From positions 124,001 through 188,000 of the forward strand of contig NZ_JBKBHC010000002.1 of assembly GCF_046297895.1 (NCBI RefSeq): a DNA stretch of 64,000 nt, written 5' to 3'. This DNA is from Ferrovibrio sp046297895. GTDB taxonomy: Bacteria; Pseudomonadota; Alphaproteobacteria; Ferrovibrionales; Ferrovibrionaceae. The notes beneath the pieces were generated by a model, which was not told the origin of the DNA, did not search any database, and worked only from the letters and a program-made list of their open reading frames with translations. The stretch's first letter is position 1; every line of letters starts with the position of its first letter. Shown here piece after piece: positions 8,526 through 17,529 of this stretch. The translations under genes and the position numbers were made by a program.

Positions 8526-9881
8526 TCAGCAGGGACGCTCGGCGCCCTTGCGGGCGTAATACCACCAGTTGATGGCGACATTGACCGCGTAATAGAAAGC
8601 GGCCCAGTAGAAGAAGGCGTTCGGCGAGCCGAACAGCGTCATCGAGTAGCCCAGCATGATGCCGGCCGCGAAAGGGCCATAGGCGGCGATCGCGCTGGTC
8701 CAGCCGATCACGCCCGCGGCCTGACGCGGCTCGAACAGCATCGGCATCTGCTTGAAGGTCGAGGCGTTGCCAATGCCGGAGAAGAAGAACAGGCCCAGCA
8801 TGAAGGCGAGGAAATACGGGAAGTCGGCCAGCGAGGTGGGCGAGGTATAGAAGGTGACGCCCACGGCGCAGACGATCAGGCCGATGCCCGACCATTGCGT
8901 GACGATGGCGCCGCCGAAGCGATCCGACAGTGGACCGGCGATGACGCGCATGATCGAACCGATCAGCGGCCCGAGGAAGGCATAGGCGAGCGGATCCGGG
9001 GCGTTCGGGAAACCGCCATAGGTCTGGCGGATCAGCAGCGGGAAAGTGGCCGAGAAGCCGGAGAACGAGCCGAAGGTCATGACATACAGCGTCGTCATGA
9101 AGAAGCCGTGCTTGAGCTTGAAGATGTCGAGCTGGTCGCGGAAATTGGCGCGCACGGGCACGCTGCGCAGCATGAACCACGCCAGGATGCCGAACAGGGC
9201 GATCAGCGGCACATAGACCAGCGCGGCGTTCTGCAGCCAGATCTTGCTCTGCACGCCGGCGCGGGTGAAATCCAGCGGTTCGCCGGCCAGGCTGCCGAAC
9301 AGGGCCATGCCGATGATCCAGGGCGTGACGAACTGCACGATGCTGACGCCGAAATTGCCGATGCCCGCCTGGATCGCCAGTGCCGTGCCCTGCAGGCGCT
9401 TGGGGAAGAACAGGCTTGTGCTGGGCATGAAGGACGAGAAGTTGCCGCCACCCAGCCCGGCCAGGAAAGCCAGCACCATCAGCACCCAGTAGGGCGTGGT
9501 CGGGTCCTGCACGGCATAGAACCAGCCAATAGCCGGGATCAGCAGGCTGAGCGTGGAGATCGCCACCACATTGCGCGTGCCGTATAGCGGCACCAGGAAG
9601 GTCTGAAAGATACGCAGCGTGCCGCCGGCCAGTCCGGGCATGGCCGCCAGCCAGAACAACTCGCTCTGGGTCAGCTTGAAACCGGCGCCGGGCAGGCGCA
9701 CCACCAGGGCGGAAACCATGAACCAGACGATGAAGGCCATGGTCAGGTTGGCCGTGGTGATGATCAGCGTACGCCAGGCAATCGCCTTGCCGGTGCTGTC
9801 CCAGAATTGCTGGTTCTCGGGTTCCCAGCGGCTCAGCCAGTGGCCGCCGCGGCTTGGGGTGTTGTCGGTGGCAATGGTCAT
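8526..9881 (-). CDS. narK: Nitrate/nitrite transporter, NarK2 type
   Basis: The 451-residue major facilitator protein has about 12 hydrophobic helices. It carries the nitrate signature regions AGLGGGNFSSFMPSTS and QAGIGNFGVS, and the N-terminal WEPENQQFWDS segment typical of NarK2/NarU transporters, which exchange nitrate for nitrite. Only 3 bases separate it from the preceding NarK1-type gene. In Paracoccus the two transporters are fused into one protein, so here the pair looks like the unfused form of the same arrangement. The transport mode is inferred from the family. Confidence 0.93.
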   Translation of the reverse strand: MTIATDNTPSRGGHWLSRWEPENQQFWDSTGKAIAWRTLIITTANLTMAFIVWFMVSALVVRLPGAGFKLTQSELFWLAAMPGLAGGTLRIFQTFLVPLYGTRNVVAISTLSLLIPAIGWFYAVQDPTTPYWVLMVLAFLAGLGGGNFSSFMPSTSLFFPKRLQGTALAIQAGIGNFGVSIVQFVTPWIIGMALFGSLAGEPLDFTRAGVQSKIWLQNAALVYVPLIALFGILAWFMLRSVPVRANFRDQLDIFKLKHGFFMTTLYVMTFGSFSGFSATFPLLIRQTYGGFPNAPDPLAYAFLGPLIGSIMRVIAGPLSDRFGGAIVTQWSGIGLIVCAVGVTFYTSPTSLADFPYFLAFMLGLFFFSGIGNASTFKQMPMLFEPRQAAGVIGWTSAIAAYGPFAAGIMLGYSMTLFGSPNAFFYWAAFYYAVNVAINWWYYARKGAERPC

Positions 9882-9884
9882 GGC

Positions 9885-11258
9885 TCAGGCCTCCTTGGGC
9901 CGGACGGACGCGGCCGCCGGCGGCGGAACGCCAGCCAGCTTGGCCGGCGCGCCGCCCTCGGCGAGTTCGGGCAGATCCTGCGGACCGCGCAGGGCCGGAT
10001 GCTTGCGGCGCTCCATGCGGATGATCGCGAAGTGCATCCAGGTCAGCGCCGTGGCGACCAGCGCAAACAGCAGCATGAAGCAGCTCGTCCACACGCCGAC
10101 GATGTCGTTCAGCGCGCCGAAGGCAATCGGCAGGACAAACCCGCCCAGGCCGCCGATCAGGCCGACCACGCCGCCCACGGCGCCCACATGGTTGGGGTAA
10201 TAGACGGGGATGTGCTTGTAGACGGCGGCCTTGCCCAGCGACATGAAGAAACCGAGCACGAAGGCGATCACGGTGAACGGGATGAAGCCGATGGCGATGG
10301 TGAAGGTGATCGGGCCCTTGATGCCGTGCACCGTGTAGTCGGTGGCCGGATAGGAGAGCAGGAAGGTGCAGATCACCGAGACGATGAAGGTCCAGTACAT
10401 CACCCGGCGCGCGCCGTATTTGTCGGACAATACGCCGCCATAGGCGCGGAACAGGCTGGCCGGGATCGAATAGGCCGCACCCAGCATGCCGGCCGATTTA
10501 ACATCCAGGCCGTAGACGCCCATGTAGTAACGCGGCAGCCACAGGGCGAGCGCGACGAAGGCGCCGAAGACGAAGAAGTAGTACAGCGAGAAGCGCCAGA
10601 CCTGCAGGTTCTTCAGCGGCGCAAGCTGGGCCAGCAGCGGTTCGGGTTTGGCCCCCGTGCGTTTGCGCTCGGCCAGCGCCGGATCGTCCTTGGTGAACAG
10701 CAGGAAGGCAATCGCCATGACCAGGATGGCGACGGCCCAGATCTTGGCCACCATCTCCCAGCCGAAGGCCACCATCACGAAGGGCGCGACGAATTTGGTG
10801 ACGGCGGCGCCGACATTGCCCATGCCGAAGATGCCGAGTGCGGTGCCCTGCTTCTGCTTGGGATACCATTTCGACACATAGGCGACGCCGACTGCGAACG
10901 AACCGCCGGCAATGCCGACGCCAAGGGCCGCGAGCAGGAAGGTCTCGTAGGAATAGGCCGAGGTGAGCAGCCAGGTGGCGATCGCGGCCGCCACCATCAC
11001 GGTCGTGTAGACCAGGCGCCCGCCATACTGGTCGGTCCAGATGCCGAGCAGCAGGCGACTGAGCGAACCGGTCAGAATGGGGGTACCGATCAGCAGGCCA
11101 AACTGGGTCTCATTCAGGCCGAGATCCTTTTTGATCTGGATGCCGATGATCGAAAAGATGGTCCAGACGGCAAAGCAGACGGTGAAGGCCACCGTACTCA
11201 TGACCAGGGCGGTGGATTGGCCGGGCGGATTGGCGGCTGGGGCAGATTGAGAGGCCAT
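9885..11258 (-). CDS. narK: Nitrate transporter, NarK1 type, first gene of the nar operon
   Basis: The 457-residue major facilitator protein has about 12 transmembrane segments and the nitrate-porter signatures GIGVAGGSFAVGVAYVSKWYP (in part) and GMGNVGAAVTKF. NarK1-type proteins are thought to import nitrate with protons, which would start respiration before nitrite builds up. The start at 11258 (MASQSAP) was chosen over an upstream in-frame start because GGAGAAG precedes it. The gene is first in the operon and is transcribed away from the Crp/Fnr regulator across a region with three FNR-like boxes. Confidence 0.92.
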   Translation of the reverse strand: MASQSAPAANPPGQSTALVMSTVAFTVCFAVWTIFSIIGIQIKKDLGLNETQFGLLIGTPILTGSLSRLLLGIWTDQYGGRLVYTTVMVAAAIATWLLTSAYSYETFLLAALGVGIAGGSFAVGVAYVSKWYPKQKQGTALGIFGMGNVGAAVTKFVAPFVMVAFGWEMVAKIWAVAILVMAIAFLLFTKDDPALAERKRTGAKPEPLLAQLAPLKNLQVWRFSLYYFFVFGAFVALALWLPRYYMGVYGLDVKSAGMLGAAYSIPASLFRAYGGVLSDKYGARRVMYWTFIVSVICTFLLSYPATDYTVHGIKGPITFTIAIGFIPFTVIAFVLGFFMSLGKAAVYKHIPVYYPNHVGAVGGVVGLIGGLGGFVLPIAFGALNDIVGVWTSCFMLLFALVATALTWMHFAIIRMERRKHPALRGPQDLPELAEGGAPAKLAGVPPPAAASVRPKEA

Positions 11259-11332
11259 CGTGTCTTCTCCTGCATCCCGGATTGCAGCGGCGGGATACAG
11301 GGGCATGATGAGTGAGCCCCTCGCAAAACCGA

Positions 11333-11346
11333 TTGCGTTAGATCAA
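11333..11346. promoter_or_regulatory. Degenerate FNR-type box near the narK promoter
   Basis: The site reads TTGCGTTAGATCAA, one perfect ATCAA half and one half with two mismatches to TTGAT. It lies 75 bases upstream of the narK1 start, a sensible distance for an activator site. The role is inferred. Confidence 0.45.
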
Positions 11347-11383
11347 GCGCATCAGCGTGCTGCTTTTTTTGCAGCGCGACAAC

Positions 11384-11397
11384 TTGATACGCGTCAA
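11384..11397. promoter_or_regulatory. FNR/Dnr-type box between narK and the regulator gene
   Basis: The site reads TTGATACGCGTCAA, a near-perfect match to TTGAT-N4-ATCAA, the target of FNR, ANR, DNR and Nnr regulators. It is central in the divergent region and could serve either direction. Confidence 0.7.
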
Positions 11398-11427
11398 ATT
11401 TCAGTGGCTATGCCTGCAGGACTATGC

Positions 11428-11441
11428 TTGATATCGGTCAA
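11428..11441. promoter_or_regulatory. Second FNR/Dnr-type box upstream of the regulator gene
   Basis: The site reads TTGATATCGGTCAA. Its centre is 44 bases from the previous box, close to four helical turns, and it lies 50 bases upstream of the regulator start, so autoregulation is possible. Confidence 0.7.
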
Positions 11442-11491
11442 TGCCGGATCGGCCGCAGCCCCTATCCTGCCCCCGGTCATGGAGGTGAAAC

Positions 11492-12238
11492 ATGCGCGCT
11501 GTGGACCAGGAACTGCTCGAAAAAACCGAGATATATCAAAGGCTCGATCACGCCATCGTCGAGCGTCTGGTTCGTGATTGCCCGGTACGGGAATACCCGA
11601 AAAACGCCATCCTGACCCAGCAGGGCGATCAGTCGGAATACGTGCACCTGATTCTGAGCGGCCGCGTCGCACTCATGGCCGAATGCTGCGATGGCGAAAG
11701 CACGGTGGTGACCACTTTCGGCAACGGCGAGATTTTCGTCAGCGCCGCCACGATCCTGCAGCTTCCCTATCTGGTCACCGCCCGCACCACGGCGCCGTCC
11801 CGGGTATTGCTGATTCCAAGCGCGCGCTTTCGCCAGGCGCTCGAAACCGAACATGCCCTGGCCCTGATGATGGTGGATCGGCTGGCCCGGCACTGGCGCC
11901 TGCTGGTCGAACATCTGCGCGAACTGAAGCTGCACACTGCCATCGAACGGCTGGCGAGCTATCTGGTGCGGCACAGCCCGACCGCTAGCGGCCCGGCCAA
12001 CTTCCGTCTGGCCGACGACCGCAAAACCATCGCCGCCGAACTCGGCATGAGCTCGGAATGCCTGTCGCGCACCTTCCAGCAGCTGCGCAGTTACGGCATC
12101 CGTGCCAGCGGCAGCCGGATCGACATCGCCGATGTGCGCAAGCTGCGCGATCTCTATCGGCCGGTGGCCCGCGCGGCCGCGCCAGGCCGGGCGGCCGCAG
12201 ACGAGGCCAGGACGCAGGAAGGCGCAGTTCTGAACTGA
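11492..12238 (+). CDS. Crp/Fnr family regulator of nitrate respiration (NarR/DNR type)
   Basis: The 248-residue protein has a cyclic-nucleotide-like sensor domain (about residues 15-125), a long dimer helix and a winged helix. The recognition helix shows Glu189, Ser192 and Arg193 in the order that FNR uses to read TTGAT, so the boxes upstream are likely targets. The N-terminal cysteine cluster that holds the FNR iron-sulfur centre is absent. This points to the DNR/NarR group, which respond to nitrogen oxides or nitrate. A narR gene beside narKGHJI is known from Paracoccus. The exact signal cannot be read from the sequence. Confidence 0.88.
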   Translation: MRAVDQELLEKTEIYQRLDHAIVERLVRDCPVREYPKNAILTQQGDQSEYVHLILSGRVALMAECCDGESTVVTTFGNGEIFVSAATILQLPYLVTARTTAPSRVLLIPSARFRQALETEHALALMMVDRLARHWRLLVEHLRELKLHTAIERLASYLVRHSPTASGPANFRLADDRKTIAAELGMSSECLSRTFQQLRSYGIRASGSRIDIADVRKLRDLYRPVARAAAPGRAAADEARTQEGAVLN

Positions 12239-12249
12239 ACCGGCACCGT

Positions 12250-13194
12250 CTATTTATAGGCGGCACAGCCCTCGCAGACGGTACCGCACACATCGCCATT
12301 CAGATGGGCGCGGCGCAGGTTCTGGAAGACCGGCGAGTTCCATGCTTCAGCAAAACCCTCTGCCGTCAGGTCACCCATATGGAAGCGACCGTCATGGTCG
12401 AAACAGCAGGCCGATAGCTTGCCATCCCATGTGATATGCCCTTCGGTGAATACCGCCCAGCACGGCAGCGGCGGACGCAGAGCCGCGGCGCGGCCGCGAT
12501 TGCCGGCCACGGCCGACCATCCGCGCATGTCTTCCTCGCCGCTGACCAGATCGGCCTGGCTGTAGAGCGGCAGGGCATAAACCTCGTCGACATAGGGGCG
12601 GATCTCGTCGAGCGCCTGCTGCATCCGCTCGCCCTGTTCGCCGTCATACTCGATGTAGGAAGCGTACAGCCCGCAGCCATACCCTGCTTCGTCGCGGATG
12701 GCGCGGGCGGCACGGATATTGGCCTTGATCGCATCGAAGAGTCGCGGCTTGACGCCGGCCACATCGCTGAACTGTTCGGCATCGGCATAGTTATAGGAGA
12801 ATTTCAGCGAGTCGAGGCCGGCCTCCATGCAGGCGCGCACCCGATCGGGCAGGGCCAGCGACCCGTTGGTGGTGAGGAATACATAGGGATAGCCACATTC
12901 CTGCTTGGCATAGGCCACGGCCTCGGGCAGCCATGGCACCATGAAGGACTCGCCCAGGTAAAACAGGCCCAGCTCCTCCACGCCGGCCGCGCGCATCTCG
13001 CGCACCAGCCGCTTGAACAGGTCCTTGTCCATGTCCTTCTGGTCGCGCAGACGCATGTCGCGGGCGCAAAAGGCACAGGCAAAATTGCAGCGCCCCGTCA
13101 GCTCGATCTTGACGGAGCGCGGCACGGGTGCCACGGCGCGGGCGCGGGCGGGTTCGATAAAGGTGATGGCATCGATACGGTCGGTGATCGTCAT
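12250..13194 (-). CDS. Radical SAM protein with SPASM-type C-terminus, function unknown
   Basis: The 314-residue protein has the radical SAM motif at Cys36, Cys40 and Cys43 (CNFACAFC) and a cysteine-rich tail that includes CFDHDGRF and CGTVCEGC, as in SPASM or Twitch domains that bind extra iron-sulfur clusters. The start at 13194 was chosen because AAAGGA lies eight bases upstream. It sits between the nar regulator and mogA, and an FNR-like box lies upstream, so a role in anaerobic cofactor or enzyme maturation is plausible. It is not MoaA by its overall pattern. No substrate can be named. Confidence 0.8.
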   Translation of the reverse strand: MTITDRIDAITFIEPARARAVAPVPRSVKIELTGRCNFACAFCARDMRLRDQKDMDKDLFKRLVREMRAAGVEELGLFYLGESFMVPWLPEAVAYAKQECGYPYVFLTTNGSLALPDRVRACMEAGLDSLKFSYNYADAEQFSDVAGVKPRLFDAIKANIRAARAIRDEAGYGCGLYASYIEYDGEQGERMQQALDEIRPYVDEVYALPLYSQADLVSGEEDMRGWSAVAGNRGRAAALRPPLPCWAVFTEGHITWDGKLSACCFDHDGRFHMGDLTAEGFAEAWNSPVFQNLRRAHLNGDVCGTVCEGCAAYK

Positions 13195-13311
13195 GAGTTG
13201 CATCCTTTCTGGAGTGTCACGCATACGATTACGCTGACCAGCATTATTGAATCGCGGGTTAACGCGCTCTGCGGTGTATTGACGCGCGGCGCGGATCGTT
13301 CCGCACAGGCG

Positions 13312-13325
13312 TTGACCGGCGTCAA
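13312..13325. promoter_or_regulatory. FNR-type box between the radical SAM gene and mogA
   Basis: The site TTGACCGGCGTCAA is a perfect inverted repeat of the TTGAC-N4-GTCAA form. It lies 78 bases upstream of mogA and 117 bases upstream of the SPASM gene on the other strand, and could couple both to anaerobic nitrate growth. Confidence 0.55.
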
Positions 13326-13403
13326 GAATCCGGTGCGGCAGACCTTGTAATATCCATCCGTCCGGCCCAGGACGGTAAAACGCTCACGCTGGAGTTTAGA
13401 CGC

Positions 13404-13934
13404 ATGACAGACATTCCGATCGGCGTTGTGACGGTTTCCGACCGGGCCAGCGCCGGCATTTATGAGGATCGCGGCGGACCGGCCATCGTCGCCGAACTGA
13501 AACGGATTCTCGTCACGCCGTGGCTGGCGGAAACAAGGGTGATCGCCGACGAACGGCCGCTGATCGCGCAGACCCTGTGCGACCTGAGCGATCGGCTGCA
13601 TTGTCCGCTGATCGTCACCACCGGCGGCACCGGCCCGGCCCTGCGGGATGTGACGCCGGAAGCGACCGAGGATGTCTGCACCAAGATGATGCCGGGTTTC
13701 GGCGAGCTGATGCGCAGCGTCAGCCTGCAATCCGTGCCGACCGCGATCCTGTCGCGCCAGACCGCCGGCATCCGCGGCCGCAGCCTGATCGTCAACCTGC
13801 CCGGCAAGCCCGCGGCCATCGCCGAATGCCTGGCGGCGGTGTTTCCGGCCATTCCCTATTGCATCGACCTGATCGGCGGGCCGCGCCTGGAGACCGATCC
13901 GGCGGTCTGCGCTGCCTTTCGGCCGCGCGCCTGA
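13404..13934 (+). CDS. mogA: Molybdopterin adenylyltransferase
   Basis: The 176-residue MogA-type enzyme adenylates molybdopterin, the step that prepares it for molybdenum insertion, and so serves the cofactor needed by NarG. Family motifs are TTGGTGPALRDVTPEAT (about residues 73-89) and NLPGKPAAI (about 131-139). It begins with ATG 15 bases after a GGAG-like site. Its place beside the nitrate reductase cluster and behind an FNR-like box suggests co-regulated cofactor supply. Confidence 0.93.
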   Translation: MTDIPIGVVTVSDRASAGIYEDRGGPAIVAELKRILVTPWLAETRVIADERPLIAQTLCDLSDRLHCPLIVTTGGTGPALRDVTPEATEDVCTKMMPGFGELMRSVSLQSVPTAILSRQTAGIRGRSLIVNLPGKPAAIAECLAAVFPAIPYCIDLIGGPRLETDPAVCAAFRPRA

Positions 13935-13994
13935 TTTTTAAAGAGTGCCGATCGCGCCATCGACACGGCATTTCAGGAACGCTAAACCGGTCGC

Positions 13995-14804
13995 ATGACA
14001 CAGCGGCTCGGCCTCATCGGCTATGGCGGCATCGGGCAGTCGATCCTGACGGCCTGGACGCAACGACCCATCGGCGGCTATCGCATGGCGGTGCTGCTGG
14101 TGCGGCCCCGCCAGCGCGCGGCGGCGCAGGCCGCCTGGCCCGATCTTGCGGTGACCGACAGCATCGCCGACTTCCTGGGCCACCGCCCCGACATCGTGAT
14201 CGAGGCCGCCGGCCAGCCGGCAGTGCGCGAGACGGCCGAGGCCGCACTGGCGCAGGGCTGCGATTATTACGTCATTTCCACCGGCGCGCTGGCCGATCCG
14301 GATTTCCGCGCGCGCATCCAGCACGGAGTTGGATCGGGGCCGGGGCGGGTGATCATCCCGGTCGGAGCCACGGCGGGGCTGGACGGGCTGCTGGCGATGC
14401 GCCAGGACGGCCTGCTGAGCGTGACCTATACCTCGACCAAGCCGCCGAAGGCATGGCGCGGCACGCCCGCCGAACAGGCCTTCGACCTGGATGCCATCGC
14501 AGAACCCACCGTGATCTTCGCCGGCCGCGCCGACCAGGCCGCGCTGCAATATCCGAAGAATGCCAACCTGGCGGCCACCGTCGCGCTGGCCGGACTGGGC
14601 TTCGAGCACACCCAGGTCAGGCTGGTGGCCGATCCCGCCGCCACCGGCAATACCGGCCGCATCGAGGCGGAAAGCGCATCCTCGCGCCTGAGCGTCACCG
14701 TCGCGGGCCGCAGCAGCGCGAGCAATCCGAAAACCTCGGCAATCACCGGCATGAGCGTGCTGGCGGCACTGGAGAACCGGCAGGCGCGGTTCACCTTCGG
14801 CTGA
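13995..14804 (+). CDS. Probable L-aspartate dehydrogenase (NAD-linked)
   Basis: The 269-residue protein starts with a Rossmann motif (GLIGYGGIGQS, about residues 5-15). It carries the conserved YPKNANLAAT and NPKTSAITG segments of the aspartate dehydrogenase family (NadX-like), which convert L-aspartate to oxaloacetate or iminoaspartate, the latter feeding NAD synthesis. Length fits the family. It follows mogA by 60 bases and may be read with it. A link to nitrate respiration is not evident; NAD or aspartate metabolism is the more general reading. Confidence 0.82.
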   Translation: MTQRLGLIGYGGIGQSILTAWTQRPIGGYRMAVLLVRPRQRAAAQAAWPDLAVTDSIADFLGHRPDIVIEAAGQPAVRETAEAALAQGCDYYVISTGALADPDFRARIQHGVGSGPGRVIIPVGATAGLDGLLAMRQDGLLSVTYTSTKPPKAWRGTPAEQAFDLDAIAEPTVIFAGRADQAALQYPKNANLAATVALAGLGFEHTQVRLVADPAATGNTGRIEAESASSRLSVTVAGRSSASNPKTSAITGMSVLAALENRQARFTFG

Positions 14805-15549
14805 AGGTCGCTCTTATCTGAATGACCGGAAGCGCGCCGGCCCATGGCCGGCAGGCTGGCGGAGGTGGCAGTCAGAAGCTAGCTGTTCTCCAGCCCGATT
14901 TCCCTGCTTTGCACTGAAATACTGGGAAATCTCCCCATTTCGAGGGTTCTCTGGGTCATAGATCTCGAGAGTTGCACGCTAAATCAGTTGGTTAACACCA
15001 AAATGGCCTATGTGCGCCCGATATGATCAGGGAATTATCAGGGAAGGGCTTTAATTCCGGCTCTCGCCCGGTGGCGAGCCGAGCAGCCCAGCCCGCTGCT
15101 CCTGGCCACACAGAGGAAAGGCAGCCCTTAAAAACAACATCACGTACTGCATATCGGCAGTCGGCTGAATCTCGTGGACCACCTTAGTCGTGCTTATTAA
15201 TGACGTTCAATAAATTAAGAGAGGGTCGATTTTCGCCCATATGATTAGTCTGGGCCGATTAATAAGTTCAGTTTTTGAGTTCGTAATTCGAACAATCGTC
15301 TCAAGCACGCTAATCGCGGTTGATAAAATTGGGCCAATTCTTTTGATGTGGTTAAGGCTGGCAAGACCAAAAGCGTCCATCGAGCGCTACCAACAAATGC
15401 TCTCTGGTCCAGATCGGATAGCCTTTCATTCTGGAAAATCGCAGTTCGTCCAGGAAATAAGCACAAACAATGCATGGCTTAGCCCGCAGGCACTCAGCGC
15501 CGAAGATTGAAGACAAACTTCGTAATAGGGTTCGGAGAAAGCCACCCAT
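14805..15549. other. AT-richer intergenic stretch without a supported gene
   Basis: About 745 bases separate the aspartate dehydrogenase gene from the broken regulator. Two small hairpins can be seen: GCCGGCC-CAT-GGCCGGC near 14840, and CTCGCC-CGGT-GGCGAG at 15063-15078. Neither has a T-tract. An open frame of 89 codons at 15241-15510 lacks a close ribosome site, and its base use is unlike its neighbours, so it is not called. From about 15130 the DNA is clearly AT-richer, which suggests an old insertion scar. Confidence 0.5.
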
Positions 15550-17325
15550 TCAGCCAGCCGATGGCAGCTTGTCGATCAAACTCTTAAATTTCCCGATATG
15601 CCGAATGCCATCGAAACGCGGATCCGTCCGAATCCATACGCTCGACAGCTCGCGATATTCCAATGCAAGCTCAAGCTCGGACATTGCGGCACCCATCGCA
15701 CCGACTGATGCCGCCAAAGTAGCGTTCGCAAAATGCGTTGACCGCACACCACCATCCTTCCTAATCTTCTCGGCACGCGTTTTATCGCCAGCCCATGCCT
15801 CAATCTCGGCTCGGGCAAAGACCAGATCAGGGATGCGACCCGTTATCCGCTCGATCTCAGTCAGCACAGTCAATGATGGGATCGGTCGCTCGGCCAAAGC
15901 ATCGTTGAGCGCGCAAAAGACCATCGCCTCCACAGATTGGGTGATGTGGTGCTTGAGTGCAACAAATGCGTCTTACCGCCTGGCTTGGAAATAGCAGACA
16001 GCTTCGGCGATATCCTGCTGGCTGGAGAATGGCTCGATGCGGCGCGCCTCCTTGAACTGCAAGTCGGCCGCATCATGGTCTTCCATGATCGTCAGCAGGA
16101 CGCCGAACAGCCTGCTGGCGCGGGCGTTAGTCCCGAGTTCAAGCGCATTCCTGAAATGCGCTGCCGCGGCATGGCGATCCCAGTTCAGCCAGCCCGCGAT
16201 CGTCGCCAACCCGCTATGCGCCTCGACCGAATCTGGATCGATCTGCAATGCCCGCTGGACATACTGCTCGGCATGGGCCAGTGCCGTCGGCTGATCAACC
16301 AGCCCCAACCTGTACAGATCGCAGTAACAATCCGCCATGCCTGTATAGCCACGTGCATAATCCGGCGCTTCCTTGCTGACGCTTGTGAAAAGCTCCAGGG
16401 CCTCTTGAAGCGCGGCTGGAACCTGCTGATCCAGCAGTCGACGGGCACGATAGATCCGCCCCAAAGCATCGAGCGCGGCCGGACTGGCGCCGACCTTTTT
16501 TGACCGCATATGCGAACTGTCGAAGCGAATCCTGCTGATGATTGTAAGGGATATCTGTTCCTGGACGCTCAGTGGTTCACCCTTGGGAGCATCTATTCGG
16601 TCGGTGAACACTACAAAGCCCTGAGGGTCGCAGATCTCGAAGGTCACCCGGATGCGATCGCTCTCATATCTGACCGTGCCCTGGACAATCGCATTTATGC
16701 CCAGCTTCTTGGCCATGTCTGAAATATTGATGCGGCTGTTCTTGTATTGGAAGGCAATGCTTCTGGACGTGATCCGCAATCCCTGCAGATCGCTCATTCC
16801 GAACATGACCTCTTCGGTCAGGCCTTCGGCGAATTTCTCTTCATCTGCGGACGCCGACAAGGCGCGAAACGGCAAAACCACAATTGCGGCACCGGCACCG
16901 GCACCGAAAACACGCTTTGCCAGGTCATCATTCGCAGTCGGAACGACCGCGAGTTCTGCCTCTGTTGAGAACTTAGGAACATAGCCGCCGATCGGAAGCG
17001 TGATTCGTATATGATCGTGCTGACCGTCGCCATCATAGTATTCCTGCAGCTTCCTGCGCAGACGACGCGCTTCGACGCGGACGGTGGAATCAATCCGCGG
17101 ATCGTAAGGCGGATTGCGGCCATAGACCGCGTTGCCAATAACCGCTTCCTTCAGGGTGGAAGCTTTTGCGTCGAGCGTTTGCTCGACGATGAACTGCAGG
17201 AAATCGATCAGGCGGCCGGAACCCACGAAGATCGCGTTTTCTTTCAGCCGCTGCACATGGGCGCGAATGTCTTCGGCGTTGGCGCCAGAAGTCGACTCGT
17301 TCTGCTTCCCCTTTGTAACCAGCAA
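15550..17325 (-). pseudogene. wHTH-FlgO/TolB-like-TPR regulator interrupted by one in-frame stop
   Basis: The reading frame would encode 591 residues if the TAA at 15973-15975 were sense. The first 450 residues hold a winged-helix-like domain (about 25-120, ending in PIGGYVPKF), a FlgO/adenylate-cyclase-associated middle domain (IVVLPFRALS to about residue 270) and TPR repeats. After the stop, the same frame continues without a break for 139 codons of matching TPR-like sequence (DAFVALKHHITQ onward). The stop follows QARR where Tyr is usual in the ARRYDEA pattern, so a TAC or TAT to TAA change is the simplest cause. The apparent TTG start at 17325 is weakly supported. The first 450 residues may still be functional. 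Confidence 0.8.
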
Positions 17326-17435
17326 ATCCGTTATCCCTGTTGGCGCGTCAGCGTTTCTTTATGGCCGGTACTCAGGCCTCTCATGCCAGTTATGGATAAC
17401 AATATCATGCTGTTACAGGAATGCTCCTTTTTAAT

Positions 17436-17450
17436 GACTAACTGTTAGTC
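17436..17450. promoter_or_regulatory. Perfect 15-base palindrome in the divergent promoter region
   Basis: GACTAAC-T-GTTAGTC is a perfect inverted repeat with a one-base centre. It lies about 110 bases before the broken regulator gene and upstream of the HlyD operon. A related copy (ACTAAC-G-GTAAGT) is at 17533-17545 and another (ACTTAC-T-GTTAGT) at 36186-36198. The pattern suggests one shared DNA-binding protein. Confidence 0.55.
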
Positions 17451-17529
17451 CCTACCGCGCCATGCGCCCGAAACCGCTGGGTGCACGACGCATGCCGGCT
17501 ACAGCCTGACCGGGGAATCCGACCTACCC

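Noticed and set aside
4771..10092. A 1773-codon open frame spanning narG and the narK2 region
   Set aside because: Only the part from 8502 down matches NarG; the rest is the antiparallel-frame shadow of the narK2 gene, and the ATG at 8502 gives the family N-terminus.
13520..14821. 433-codon plus-strand frame across mogA and the aspartate dehydrogenase gene
   Set aside because: It is a shifted frame of two well-supported genes and is of low complexity (Arg/Gly/Ala-rich).
14838..14860. GCCGGCC-CAT-GGCCGGC hairpin as terminator of the mogA-dehydrogenase unit
   Set aside because: No T-tract follows and the loop is only three bases; termination could not be supported.
15241..15510. 89-codon open frame in AT-rich DNA
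   Set aside because: No ribosome site at normal distance, overlapping open frames on the other strand, and no family pattern.
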